A stretch of DNA of 64,000 nucleotides, taken from assembly GCA_037074615.1 (NCBI GenBank), contig JAYWLJ010000063.1:186001-250000 (forward strand), in the 5' to 3' direction. The translations under genes and the position numbers were made by a program. Shown piece after piece: positions 46,495 through 58,500 of this stretch. Numbering within the stretch: the stretch's first letter is position 1; every line of letters starts with the position of its first letter. The notes beneath the pieces were generated by a model. The model did not search any database and was not told where the DNA came from. It was given only the letters and a program-made list of their open reading frames with translations. The DNA is from Leucaena leucocephala. Its lineage: Eukaryota; Streptophyta; Magnoliopsida; Fabales; Fabaceae.

Positions 46495-46983
46495 GGGCCT
46501 GTTTGTATAGGATTTTAAAAAAGGGTTTATGGACAGCTTATGAAAAGAACTTTTAGAGAAGAGTTTATGGAAAAAAAATAGTTTTGAATAAATAAGTGTT
46601 TGGATAGTTATTTTTAGAATGACTTTTTATATTGGTAAATTACCAAAAAGGGTATAATTTGATTAAAAGTAAGAGAGAGGAGAGAGGTAGAGAAAAGAGA
46701 AGAGAGAGGGGAGAGGGGAGAGAGGAGGAAGGAGAGAGGGTGTAAGAAAAAGTAGGAGAGAGGAGAGAGGGTATAAGAAAAAATAGGGGTAAGATAGTAA
46801 TTGGATAGTCCATAAACTCTTTTACTGTTCAAGAAGCTAGTTTTAATAGCTTATCCAAAACTATGGTTTTGCCCAAAAGCACTTATGGACAAATTTGGCT
46901 GTTTGTTTTAAAATTTTTTCAAACCGAAGTTTTGCCCAAAAGAGCTTATAAAACCATGGTTTTCTAGCAATCCAAACAGGCCC
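46495..46983. mobile_element. Tourist-like MITE (family copy 3)
   Basis: 489 bp with inverted repeats GGGCCTGTTTG and CAAACAGGCCC (perfect 11 bp), flanked by TAT on each side. It has the standard internal order: TAAGTGTTTGGATAGTTA, TTGATTAAAAGTAAGAGA, a long purine-rich core of GAGAGAGG units (46672-46780), GTAATTGGATAGTCCATAA, and TGGCTGTTTGTTTTAAAA. It has no coding capacity. The next element, a SINE, begins 16 bp to the right. Confidence 0.85.
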
Positions 46984-46999
46984 TATATTTAAATGATTT

Positions 47000-47191
47000 A
47001 TTTATTTATTTTTTAGTTGTCCACCAAGTTCACCGAAATTTTGTCCCGACTACATCCGGATCCGATCCGCGTCCCACACCTAGTTATGTTGGGTGAGTCT
47101 CCCAACGGAGATTTTTTGTATACGTCAAGTTTCAAACTGAAAACTTTACTTAAGTGATACTAAATTGTTTACTACTTAGACTAACCCCTAA
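47000..47191 (-). mobile_element. SINE, older copy of a stacked pair
   Basis: Same family as the SINE at 6489, but with many C-to-T and G-to-A changes. Minus-strand A-tail corresponds to the T-rich 47000-47014. Flanked by TATTTAAATGATTT at 46986-46999 and 47196-47209. Confidence 0.85.
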
Positions 47192-47209
47192 TAGTTATTT
47201 AAATGATTT

Positions 47210-47397
47210 TTTTTTTGGGTTGCTCACCCGGTTCACCGGAGCTTTGCCCCGACTACATCTGGATCCGACCCGCGTCGCGCACCTGGCTATGGTGGGTGAG
47301 TCTCCCAACGGGGATTTTCTACGTACGTCAAGGCTCGAACTCGAGACCTCGTTTAAGCGATACCGAGCCGCTTATCACTCGGACTAACCCCCGTTAG
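47210..47397 (-). mobile_element. SINE, younger copy of a stacked pair
   Basis: Clear minus-strand box A (TTAGTCCGAGTGATAAGCGG) and box B (GAGTTCGAGCC), a body ending GGTGAACCGGGTGAGCAACC and an A-tail (T-run up to 47216). Flanked by a perfect 18-bp duplication, TAGTTATTTAAATGATTT, at 47192-47209 and 47398-47415. It retains most CpG sites, so it is younger than its neighbour. Confidence 0.9.
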
Positions 47398-47415
47398 TAG
47401 TTATTTAAATGATTT

Positions 47416-48442
47416 AATTTTGTCATACCCAACTCAACCTCCCTGGACTTGTGGATGTTACGATGCGAGGCTTTCAAGATAGGCCCATCTCCTCAGAGAG
47501 AGATAGCAGTATTGATGCAGCCCAAATAATTGATGCGATGTTCTGCTTCTGTGGGTTTAGAGGTGGGAGTGGGAGTCAAGATGAAATTCTCTCTCTCTCT
47601 CTCTCTTTTAAACTAGAGTTGGTATATATATTAAAAAAAAAAAATTTATATTTTATAAAAATAAATTTAGTAAGTAATCTCATAATTTTTTATAAATGCT
47701 CTTTAAACTCTAAAATTATACTTTAATTTTATTAAAAGATTAGTGTTAAATATATTTAACTTTTTCGTATCAAAAGAAAAAAAATCCTCCATTTTCAACG
47801 CTCATTATCACGTTCATGACTCGCAAACGCAACACCGCCCACCTGCCCTATCCTCAGATTCAACTTTATCCCAGTGTGGACCCCACACTCCCCTGCGTCC
47901 CAGTGACGGAATTAAGATTCAATTGCTGCTAACTAAATTATTATATATAGTACAAGAACAGTACTTATAGTAGTATATGATTTTACGGGACGTGGAGTAT
48001 AATTGAAGGAGGAAGGCAGTGGAGGGAACACAGAAGAGAGTTGCCGCATGCTCTTGTGGGGTGGAAGAGGTGGATTTGAAGATTGAAAAGGGGGCGGTGA
48101 TGGTGTTGACTTTTGGGCGGTGATATTGTCAAAGTTTGTTGTGAAGGCACAGACTCCCATACCCCGCCTGTTGAGTGATTGTTGACTCCTTGACCCTTGT
48201 CCCCTTCCCCGTTATCCCCCACATGCCCTCCCCGTCTTCTTCGCTGCCTTCCCCTTAACCCTCTCTTCACATCCTCCTTCCTCATTAAATATTACTACGC
48301 TCATTGCGCCCATAAGCTTGAGCTCCCTCCTAATCCTCCCACACCTATTATTGTCTCCCTCCCTCCCTTTTCTGTCCTCTAAGCCGGAGTTTTGCATCTT
48401 GAGGCGTTGCTTTTGGTTTCGGCTTTTTTTGCTCTCTTAACA
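47416..48442. other. Spacer and promoter region of the NOI-like gene
   Basis: A (CT)n run lies at 47589-47607. From about 48180 the sequence is C/T-rich (CCCTCCCCGTCTTC and similar), as expected for promoter and leader of the gene starting at 48443. No coding region recognised; the antisense open frames at 47983-48397 are composition artefacts. Confidence 0.45.
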
Positions 48443-49177
48443 ATGGATGTGAGTTAGTTTGCCGCCTTCCAACTTCGCTCCCTTTTTTTTTATTCTGGCC
48501 ACAGCCCTAATGATGCGTGCTTCCAATTGTCGTAGGAATGCAAGAGGAGCGGTCACATTCCGGCATTCGGCAACTGGGATTTGGCCAACGACCTGCCCAT
48601 CACTCAATACTTCGAGTGTGCCAGACAAGCGGGTCTCGTCTGTCACAGTTCATCTACGGGAGAAAGCGATCCGTACGCGTCCGGCGATCGCGATCTTTAC
48701 GCCCTCGATTTTAAGAATCACGTGGCCCCCATGCCTTATTCCCTCCCAAAGGTTCGTTCCCTCTATTTGTAAACTCATTATGCATATTTTTGGGGCTTGC
48801 GTTTTATCATATTCATCTGGGCGCAGATGAGGAGGAAGAGGACCTCGAATGTGAAGGAGAATGTGCACATGAAAAAGCAGGGGAAAGTGTGGGACGTGAG
48901 GGAGGCGCCGGGGAAGCCAAATGGGAAAAGCGAGGGCCTCCCGCCGCCTAGACGGCCGAAGCCAGTGGACCAAGATCTCTATAAGATCCCTCCCGAACTC
49001 CTTCGCACTTCCAAGCGGGTCTCTCTTTCCTTTACTTTGCATATTCATTTGGTACATTAGATAACCAGTGCTAATATATCGATTTGATTGATGGTTTTAT
49101 TGTGTAATGTGGCATAGCAGAGTAAAATGCCGGGATTCATCTCCAAGTGCCTGCTCCCCCGCGGCTGCGTTTCCTGA
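48443..49177 (+). CDS. NOI/RIN4-family protein (AvrRpt2-cleavage-domain type)
   Basis: Small protein of the family that includes the immune regulator RIN4. Exons: 48443-48448 (Met-Asp only), 48536-48751, 48827-49018, 49121-49177; 471 nt, 156 residues. The N-terminal NOI motif is HIPAFGNWD followed by LANDLPITQYFECARQAGL; the PxFGxW core is the site that the bacterial protease AvrRpt2 cuts in RIN4. The C-terminal half has RPKPVDQDLYKIPPELL and a Cys-containing end, ISKCLLPRGCVS, probably acylated for membrane attachment as in RIN4 relatives. There is a single NOI motif rather than the two of RIN4. The acceptor of the last exon is a NAGNAG site (TAGCAG), so a Gln may be added. Intact. Role in immunity is inferred from the family. 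Confidence 0.92.
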
Positions 49178-51265
49178 GCCTCGACGATCCATCTTTGGAA
49201 TTCTCTGTCGGGTTTTGGCGACTGAGTGAGTGATTGCTTTCAAACATGATTTGTATTTAGAGAGGACGGTCATGTGAATTTGTGAGCGTTCTAAACTGGG
49301 GATGATATATAGAAAGAGATGCCCTTTTTCAGTTTTGAATTACCATTAGCCACTTCCACCGACTTGTACTGCTCACTCTCACCCTTTGTCTCCAACTCTG
49401 CACGACTTTCCAATCTTCCCTCCGCTTTGTCATCATGTTTTGAAAAGCGAACAAAATATGATATAACTCCAAGATCCACTTGGGTGCTCATCATCAACAC
49501 CATGACTTTATCATATCGAGGCCGTTTAAATTTTGAATAAAAAGATTATAATTAAGAGATTATCGTTATTTTAAATTTGATATCTATTAAAATATTTTTT
49601 TTAAAAATAAAGATGAAAAAAGTTAGATCTGAATTATTTAGATTTGATGAGCTTCTTATAACTCTACTTAATCTTTCATATTCCATTTAAATTTAACTGC
49701 AATCTTTTATATTTACATTCCAGATCGATCAACTTTTATTATTCACAAATTTAAAATAATTTATTTCAAAATCCGCGTGATGGATATAGTAGGAAGACTC
49801 CTCTTTTTGATAGAATAGGAAAACCCGTATGATAAATTTCCTTAGTACTTAAATTTTGAAGTGCATTAACTTGTTATGGATTAAAATATTGCCCCATACT
49901 GTTGAATTAACATAGACATGTCGCGTAAGTGTTCCCATGTCACGCTTAACCGCGACGAATCAGTATCGTTGTCTGTATCAATTTTATATTTAACATACTA
50001 AATAGGCACATCATAACTTTTTAAATAAAAGCTAAACTAGTGGGCCAGTGGTTCTCATCACATTGCGCAGTTAGGAGTGGTGAGATATATGACAATTTGA
50101 AGCGTATTTAATCTTTAAGAAATACCGTAATTGATGGCTCGCCTGCCTAAAATTGGTATTGCCTAAGAGAAATGGAGACTTCGCCCTGCTTTTAGATCGT
50201 AGATGAAATCAAACCTTTTTCAATTTTTTTTTTAAAAAAAAACTCATCTTCGAGGTGTAACCAAATTTCTCATCTTTTTGTCAGTTTGCCCTTTTAATTT
50301 CACTGTTGTTTGCATACGCTTGAAATAATTTGTTTATATTTTTGTTATTATAATTTTTTTGTGTAAAATATTGGCTAGTATATAAGGTGAAAGTGTTGGT
50401 TTAGTTATAAATGATTTAATCATAATATTGCTAAATCAGTATTTGATGGGTGTTGGAACGCTTGGAAGAATGGCTATATATGGCAGCGGGTAATTGAGTG
50501 TGGAAAACAGGGAAGGGCCAAGGCCCGTTATTCGTGGTGGGCTGCAAAGCAAAGCTCATGGCGAGGGGTAATTGAGTAATTGAATGTAGTGGAGATTCTC
50601 TTATTTCAAGCCCACCTACTCTCTTATTTTCATATGACCCAAACCAAACCATCCTCTGTTGAGGATTCTCCGTTTTTTGTGTTTGGTACAAGCATCCGTG
50701 AGATTCTTGAATAGCTTTTCAAGTTCCTATAACCACCACCTACGTACGTACTACGTAGCACACAAAATATGCTTTAATTTAATAAGCGGTGCCCCGGGCC
50801 ATCCCCTCACTCGTGTCGCTATTGGAACGGAACAACCGAACAAATATCAGTTCTAAAGCAGACATGGGCGTGCCCCCACCAACACAAAAGAAAGGTCCCA
50901 CCCATCTCTTGTTCCCTTTTCCACCATATCCACAAACTCACTCAACACCACCACCACCACCACCTAATTGCTATCCCAACAATTATCCTTGCTTTGTTTT
51001 CTACCCTCACACACAAACAAATTTAAAATTAATTCGAATCCCTGGCAGGCCGGTGCCATCCCAGGACTAGGACCCTTCCTTTGCATTCTTCTCCACGTGG
51101 GGGAAAAAAGAGATCATGATAAATGGAGGTAATGTTCTCTTTACATAAAAGCTTCACCTCGTCATTTACAGCTACTCGAGAAGATTTGTGTACACGAGAA
51201 CGTGAGAACGTGAGACATTTATTTACAAAGAGGTGATTCGGAATTTCCAAGGCCTTTACTTCAAA
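49178..51265. other. Intergenic region
   Basis: Holds the 3' UTR of the NOI-like gene and of the U-box gene. A cluster of ACGT palindromes (TACGTACGTACTACGTAG) lies at 50739-50756 and a (CCA)n run at about 50948-50964. No convincing gene. Confidence 0.5.
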
Positions 51266-53403
51266 CTAGGCCGTGTGTGTTAAGGTGGCGGATCTGTTGA
51301 GCCTCTCAAGAATCCCGTTAGCCTTCCTTTTGGCCCTTGAAGTCCCACATTGTGCGAGTTCCGAAAGTGTGCCCTTGGCTTTTTCTTCTTCTCTAATTTC
51401 CTTCCATTTTGTTCTATCAGTAAGACAGATCGTGTGTAGGATTGCGACACAATTTTCCTTGCAGCTTTCGGACGTGCTCTCTCGTATGATACTGAGCAAC
51501 AAGGGGACCCCGCCAAGATCGCTCATTTCTTCAATAGCCTTTGGATGGCTAGATAGGAGTGCTAGAATGGCCAGCAACTCATCGACTAGAACACGGTCCA
51601 TGATCTTGTTCAGGATAACCGGGACAGCTCCTTCTCGAACAGTCCTTCCTTTATTTTCATGCGCCAAACATAGGTTGAATATCGCAGAGGCAGCATCTTT
51701 CATGGCCAATGGATGTCCCTCCTCCAAAAGCTCAATTAAATGTTTGATGGCCCCAGAATTTCCAATGCTGCTCGATAATGTGAAAATAGCTGCCGCAGCA
51801 TTACTTCTTGTTTGGATGGTTCCCAATTTTAAGGACTCGATCACCAGAGGGATGACCGTGGTCCGTGGGATTCTCAGCAAACATTTTCTTATTGTCATCA
51901 TGAATTGATAGATTTAGAACAGTAGTGATCAAGTCCTCGTGAAGGTCAGGAGGGATATAAGCCGTACCAGGTGACAATGGACTGAGCAACTGCAATATCA
52001 CATCACTGGACTCGTTAAAAAGGATTCGAAATGAGGGCATTCGCTTTGTTAATAGCCGGAGCTCTTTTGCAGCTTCTTTCTGATCAGAAATAGACATTGA
52101 CAACTTCTTGAGCAATGAATTTAAGTGGCTTCTGTCTGCACCAGTTATTACTTCTTCATCAATGTCCCGAATAGGCTTAGGCAACTCAACCCCGTTCTCC
52201 TTGCACCAATGTGAAATCATGTCACGGACCAGATGATTTGGAGTAAGGATGGAGTGAGAAAGGACTTGCTGTGTTTGAGGGCAGGTCCTGCGGCTTTCAT
52301 TTAACCATCTTTGGATAAAAGGCCGATCATAAGTCTGCAACATAAAAACATGAAGTAAGAAACCCTATAATGAGTAACTATGTCCATACTGCTCTCTTCT
52401 TCTATTCCTCCCATTTTCCACTCCTACAAAGCACACAAGTGAACAACTTTTAGACACATGGATGGAACATTACTAACAGAAGCTGGTACTCATAAAGTCA
52501 ACGATCCTTTTCTGTCAGTATTTCCTTCATCAAATAAATCACATGTAAATGGATCTCAATTTCAAACAAGCAGGACAAGAACTAAACAAAAAATGAACAT
52601 ATAATCCCTTATCCCCCTTAGATCAAAAGAGAGATTTTCGAAAGTTGGTTCGGAACACCCAATCAAAGATTAAAGTATGCAGTTTGAACAGCTCTGTTTC
52701 TTCACTGTTGTAAAAGTCATATGAAACGCACAATAGGAGAATTATAGGCAAAAGAAAAACACCAGTATTTTGCCAAAGACGAGTATTGATATTAATATTC
52801 AATCGATAAAAACGTGTCAAAAGCGAGGTATCAGAGGAAATGTCCATTCACATCGTCAGGCAAGCAGTGAGCACAGGACTCGGACAATTTAAGTCACCAT
52901 GTGAAAATTCATTGCCAGAAGAGACCAAATTCATAAGAAATTATGCAAAATACATATTTCTGAAAAGACACGAACTATTAACTCTCTGATTCTTGTAAAT
53001 TTAACTCACACACTTTAGAGTGATTGGTAATACAAGCAGAGATAAAGAACGCGACGAAGAGATGAGGAATCTACAGGATTAGAATGGAAAAGGGATAATT
53101 TTAAAAAATAACCTGTCCCGTGGCCAGGATAACAGGATCACTCATTAGCTCTAGAGATATGGGGCATCGAAATTCCGGGGGAATAGACAAATGATGGAGT
53201 TTCTGAGGGAAGAAGCCGGTAGATTTACATTTCAAATCCTTGAGAGCAGAAAGAGTTGTAATAGCTTCGTCAAGGCTGGCCAGAGGGAAATCATCGGAAT
53301 CCAGGATAATATTGACGAGACCCCGCAGTTTGTGCTTCAAATTCAAAGCCTTTGCATGGGGAAGCAAAGTTAAGTCGTTTTCAGAGACGCCAGTCTTTGC
53401 CAT
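51266..53403 (-). pseudogene. PUB9: U-box/ARM-repeat E3 ubiquitin ligase (PUB9-like), frameshifted
   Basis: Exons on the minus strand: 53113-53403 and 51266-52334. The start MAKTGVSENDLTLLPHAKAL is that of plant PUB9-like proteins. The U-box spans the intron: EFRCPISLELMSDPVILATG in exon 1, then TYDRPFIQRWLNESRRTCPQ in exon 2; it recruits E2 enzymes. ARM repeats follow (TRSNAAAAIFTLSSSIGNSG, VDELLAILALLSSHPKAIEE) and the end is RKANGILERLNRSATLTHTA. At 51855-51868 the sequence ACCGTGG is followed by TCCGTGG (minus strand CCACGGA CCACGGT), a 7-bp tandem duplication that shifts the frame about 250 residues in. Without the extra 7 bp the two frames join in the order expected for the family. As it stands the product would lose most ARM repeats. 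All other sequence is intact. Confidence 0.9.
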
Positions 53404-55535
53404 AATGAGAAGAAAATGAAGGGAATGACGAAAAGCCAAGTGATGAAGAAGGGAGGAATTAAAGGGGAAGAGTAAGGGAAATAGAGAGGGAGGGTAGGTC
53501 GTGCTTCATTATCTTGCTGCTCGCTTTTGAGTTTGCTTGCTGGATTGTAACTTTTCTTTTGTTAAGAAAATAGCCCAGAAGCAGCAGCATAACTGAGTTG
53601 GATTCGGGACTCGGACTCCTCTTTCGAAGCAGCGCGTTGCGTTGCGTATAAAGCTATCGCAGCCAGTCACGGGTCTGTCGTTAAATATGATTAACCAGAA
53701 CCACTACTAAGGGATGGTTTAGTACAGTAGATTTGGGGGAGGGGAGAGGAAGGAAGGATTTTTCTTCCCTGCCCTTATTTGGTATATAAATTTTTTAGGA
53801 GGAGAGAAATTTTTTTTTAAATTTTTCTTCCCCTCCTCTTCGACTTTACCTCCCCTTTAAAATTAGAAAAATTTAGAAAAAAGAGGTAATATTTATATTT
53901 TATAATATTAATATACTTATAATTTTTTTAATATCTTAATATTATCCCTATATTATATTTTATTAAAATAATATATAAATAAATTTATCCATATAAAAAT
54001 ATTTTCTTTCTCCTCCCTTCTTAAACTAAATAAAGTAATATAGAAATCCCTCCTTTCTTATTTTTTAATATTAATCTAAATAAGATAATAATAAAATCTC
54101 TTTTTTTCCCTTCTTTTTCTTTCTTTCTATTAAAATCTCTCCCCTCCCCTCCCCTCCCCTCGATCGAGCCAAGTTAAGTGATCTTCAGGATGAGAAAGTC
54201 TATAGTTTTGGATTATTAAAAAGACGTTTCAGTCGTTCACTTCTTCCATTCTGGTATACGTTCGGATTAGACCATAAGCCTGTCAAATCCGCTTATCTGG
54301 ACCGTTTCTGACAATCATGATTTATCTTACTAAATTCTTTTTTCGTTGTGATTTCAAATTCATATGCAACGTGATGGTTTTCTCGTGGATAACATAAATA
54401 TTTTGGTTAACGCTTTCTAGATAAAATCGACATGATTCCAAAACCATTACTTCAGTATTCAAACCCAAAACTAAACATGTTAGAGAGCTCATCACAATTT
54501 TGGCCACACGCCGAAAAAGACAACCACTTCCAAGTTTTATTAACTAAGTTTTTTTAATTATAAAAAACAATAATAATAAATTTGATTCTTTTTAGTAGTA
54601 ATATGAGAAGATATTTAAGTCAACATAAAATATCAAATTTAGAACAAGTCATAACAATTAAAGACATGTAAGGTATTCAAGTTATGATAAACCTTTAAAA
54701 CTGTTATTTTTTTTAATATTTCACCACACAATTGAAAAATATTTAAACGGTAGAGAAATAAGCCAAACAATCTTTTGGAAAAAATTTAAATTATTCTCTC
54801 TTCCATGTACTGAAGGAAGAAATGAAAAATGTAAAAATATTATTGATTCCATTAGAAAAGGCAGTAAAAGTATATAAACTTAAATGCTTATATTTTCTTA
54901 CAAAAATTTCCATAAAATCTAGATATATATATAAATAAATTCATCAATGAAACTAATTCCATTGGTAACTATTCTGTAAAATTTAATTTCATGAGTACGG
55001 ATTGTGGGAAATTTAGGCATCTGGAATGAACGGATTATCAATATAATATCTGAAAACTGAAATGATATATCAGTTGAATGATGTGGGCTGTAATGGAGCA
55101 CCCGACATGTAGCCATGTCTTGATTATTAGTTTATTACTGTTGGTTGTGGCAAGAGTGAGACCACGCAGTTGATCATAATGCACTGAAACCAAAATACCC
55201 CTTTTTTAATGAGTTCGGCCTGACCAGTCAACGATGTTTCACTGAGACACGAAGTAATAATTCAAATGCGACAGGGAACTATAAAGCATCAAATCAAACA
55301 ATAATAAAAAAGAACACACTCCCGCGTTTGACATGCCTCCCCAAGGCAGTCCACCAACCAATTCCCTCCCAGTTCGTCATCTGAACGGGAGCAGGTGTTC
55401 GTGAATTATGATATGATGCAATTACACACACAATTAAATGGTAGAATACAGATACAGATACAGACACAACACAGTTACATCAAGTTACTTACACAGTACG
55501 GCCGTCAAGGAATTGGGGAGAAGCACGGCACCAGT
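53404..55535. other. Intergenic region
   Basis: Promoter side of the U-box gene on the left and 3' side of PIR on the right. At 53716-54160 a G-rich start (GGGGGAGGGGAGAGGAAGG) and CCCCTCCCCTCCCCTCCCC end flank A/T-rich sequence, resembling a degraded relative of the 15905 element. No coding region recognised. Confidence 0.4.
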
Positions 55536-58500
55536 TTAGGCCCCTTTCTGTGGCAAGGTTTCAAATGCAGAGACCGTGTTCTCAAACTTAATTCTATGAA
55601 GCGGAGCACCACTTTGCTTGATAGCACAAGCTGTCTTTTCTTCCAAGGGGCAGCGTGTTTTCAGCATAGAGAATACATGGTTGTTTAATCTCCTTGCTTT
55701 CTTCATTGCTTCCAGTAATGCATCCCACCCCTGTTGCCAGAGAAAATGTGACTGTCATTACCATCACACATGATATTTCTACGGGATCTTTTTATTCATT
55801 TATTTATAAAAAAGCACTGAAATCACAGATGTTTCTAGATCTTCAGATCTACGATGAACTTAATCAATCACAGCTTCCCTGCTAATTACCCATCTGACAA
55901 TGTGACGATTCAATAGGCTCACCATCTGTTCTATATCTGATTTCTTCCATACGAGGTAAAAAGATCACTTAATCTTTCCTCATTATATTAGAAGATTCAC
56001 AATGTCCATTTATTAATTGTTTAGACATGATACTAATTGACAGACACTACAAAATGAAGCAAGGCACCAGAAATGTTAACAACAAACTGCCATCCATTTT
56101 TTTATGTCTAATTGTTTGATCTACGGAACAAACACAAATGCAATAATCTTATCGATGAAAGCTTTAAAACATCATTTATTCTTAGTTCAAGCAATTTAGC
56201 GTTGTAAACCTGAACAAGAAAATGCGCGTTCTTATTTGTTTGCACAACAGATGCAGCCTCTACTTCTGCAATATTGAGGATCTGATATGAGAAGTCAAAG
56301 AGCTCAAAATCCAGCTGTTGCCCAAGCAAATATATAATGGTGCAGCCACCCCAAGCCACTGAATCACCCAGCCTTTCATGACTATTTGCTGGTGCTTGGA
56401 CAGATGCTTCTAAATATCCCTGCATGGTTCAAGCATAATAACTGTCACCAAAATACCCTTTTTTACAAAAACAAAACTAGCACTTTCGTTAACATTAAAC
56501 AAACAAATCTTGTGCAGTTGAAGTATGAATTTTACCATTTTAAAAAGGAGAAAGACATGACACCACTAACATAAATTCATATTTAAAACTCTCAACAACA
56601 AACATGGCCAAAATTTATATGCGGAGACAATAATTGCATTTAACTAGAAAATGGTAGTTGATGGTTCTCCTATAACTGAAAATTTGCTACTTTAGGGAAG
56701 TAGAATATGTGTGCCAAGTAATGCCAGAAAAGAATCAAATAAATAATTAAATGCTCTGACTATATAAAAAACAGTATAAAGGAACAGGATTTATTTACGA
56801 TTTGGAGACCACTGTATATACGGTAGAAATCTTTAGTAGTTGTAATGTCAATGAAGCCTGTCTTGGGTACAGCACTCCATTTACTACAGTATTTATCTAA
56901 CGCAGCACTTGTGAAAGCAAGGGCATACTCCAGCACACTTCCAGTATTCAAGTTAGCCTTATATAAAAGATCTGTAGTACAGTCAAAGATTCCTGATTAA
57001 TAACTGACAGAAGACCAAAACAAAAGGCAGAAGCGTAATATCTCTACAAGCAAAGAAGAAATGATAAAAATAATAATAACTGGAAATGCCATCCATAAAA
57101 AATGAAGCATTATAAAAGATGCAATGCAAATAAAAGAACTTTCAAGAAAAGAAAAAAATGAAATGAAATAAAATAATTCATAACGGGATAATCAAAGGGT
57201 TTTTTCTGTAGTCTGTCAACTCCACAAGTTGAAACACCTTCTGGGATAAGACTGATCTAACGAGAATTACCGAGAAAGGCAGAAAGGCTGCACCCATGAT
57301 GTAATCTCACTGACTCATTTCTCCATCACTTGGGAGGAAAAGAGTAGACGAGGAAAACAGAAGTGCTTTACAGTTTTTTCTTTCAGTGTCGACAATTAAA
57401 AAGGCAGACAAGAACCAAATATCAGGAATGTCAGACTGACATTGCCTCATCTAAGAAAATACATTTTCATTATTTTCCTGACCAGCGGATGTGCTGACAA
57501 GACAACCAAGAAAGTCAAGACAATCTTTAAAAGCTTTCAAGTATGAATTGATTGCTCTTTATATAAAAAATAAATAAGATTCCATAATTGCCATCAGTGT
57601 TCCAGATCAAAACAACTTGCTAGACATCAATGCACCAACCTAATAATGCCTTCATTCTCTCAACCTTTGGGAAAGTCTTTATAATCAATCACATGTCCTG
57701 ATTTACAAGATCACACAATATTTTTGTTTTTTATAGCATCGAGTGAATATGCACATATTCTACTTCCAGGGCAATGTGAATAAAAATAAAAACATATATC
57801 TAATAGCATACCTGCAGCTTCTGCTTGTTTTGCCATGATGTGGAAAGAACTAGGATTTGGGCATCCAGGGTTCGACACCATTGCAGTAGTTGTTGATCTA
57901 AAGAGACTAACCACAGGGCTGTCTCCACCATCATGAGCATTTAATACTTGTCCGTCTGCACCAGGAACCAAGCCCAACCAAGGAGCAGTTTGCATGAAGT
58001 GCATTGTATCTGTTTCTCTCTGTCAAGCATGCAATGTATTCATTGCTAAGATTTGCAGCCAAAGTAGCCAGCACAGAAAAACTGTTTTGCTTTAGAAAAG
58101 AAATCAATACATAAGGGCACAAGGTTACCAACCAACACAATATCTAGAAGCCCCATCCAGTATAGTACACTTCCAATCTCTTTAATCGCACGGAGAACCT
58201 CTGCTTTCAGCTCAGACTTGGTCCCCCAGTTAAGATGTTCTTTAACAAGTCTCACACAAGCTGCAAGAAAATAACCAAAGAATTAATTCCAAACCCTTGG
58301 GGTATGAAATTCAGTAACAGGCTATATAAAAGCATCTCATTGTTGATATGATCGTGAGTTCATGATAATAACCATGAAATAAAAAAAAAATAAAGATAAT
58401 AAAGATTTAAGATACGTTAATACCTAATAAAGATCCAAATATTTATGATCAACTTAACAACTGTATGCAAGTATCAAAATTCAGGTATCTAGGATCGATA

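Noticed and set aside
46614..46832. Leu/Ser/Pro-rich minus-strand open frames in the MITEs (also 32420-32602 and 63485-63732)
   Set aside because: Products of the GAGAGAGG purine core read in reverse; they differ between copies and have no start conservation.
48650..49057. A 135-residue minus-strand open frame
   Set aside because: Antisense to two exons of the NOI-like gene and runs across their intron.
51273..51908. A 211-residue + strand open frame
   Set aside because: It lies antisense to the ARM-repeat exon of the U-box gene and mirrors that frame almost exactly; it has no domain of its own.
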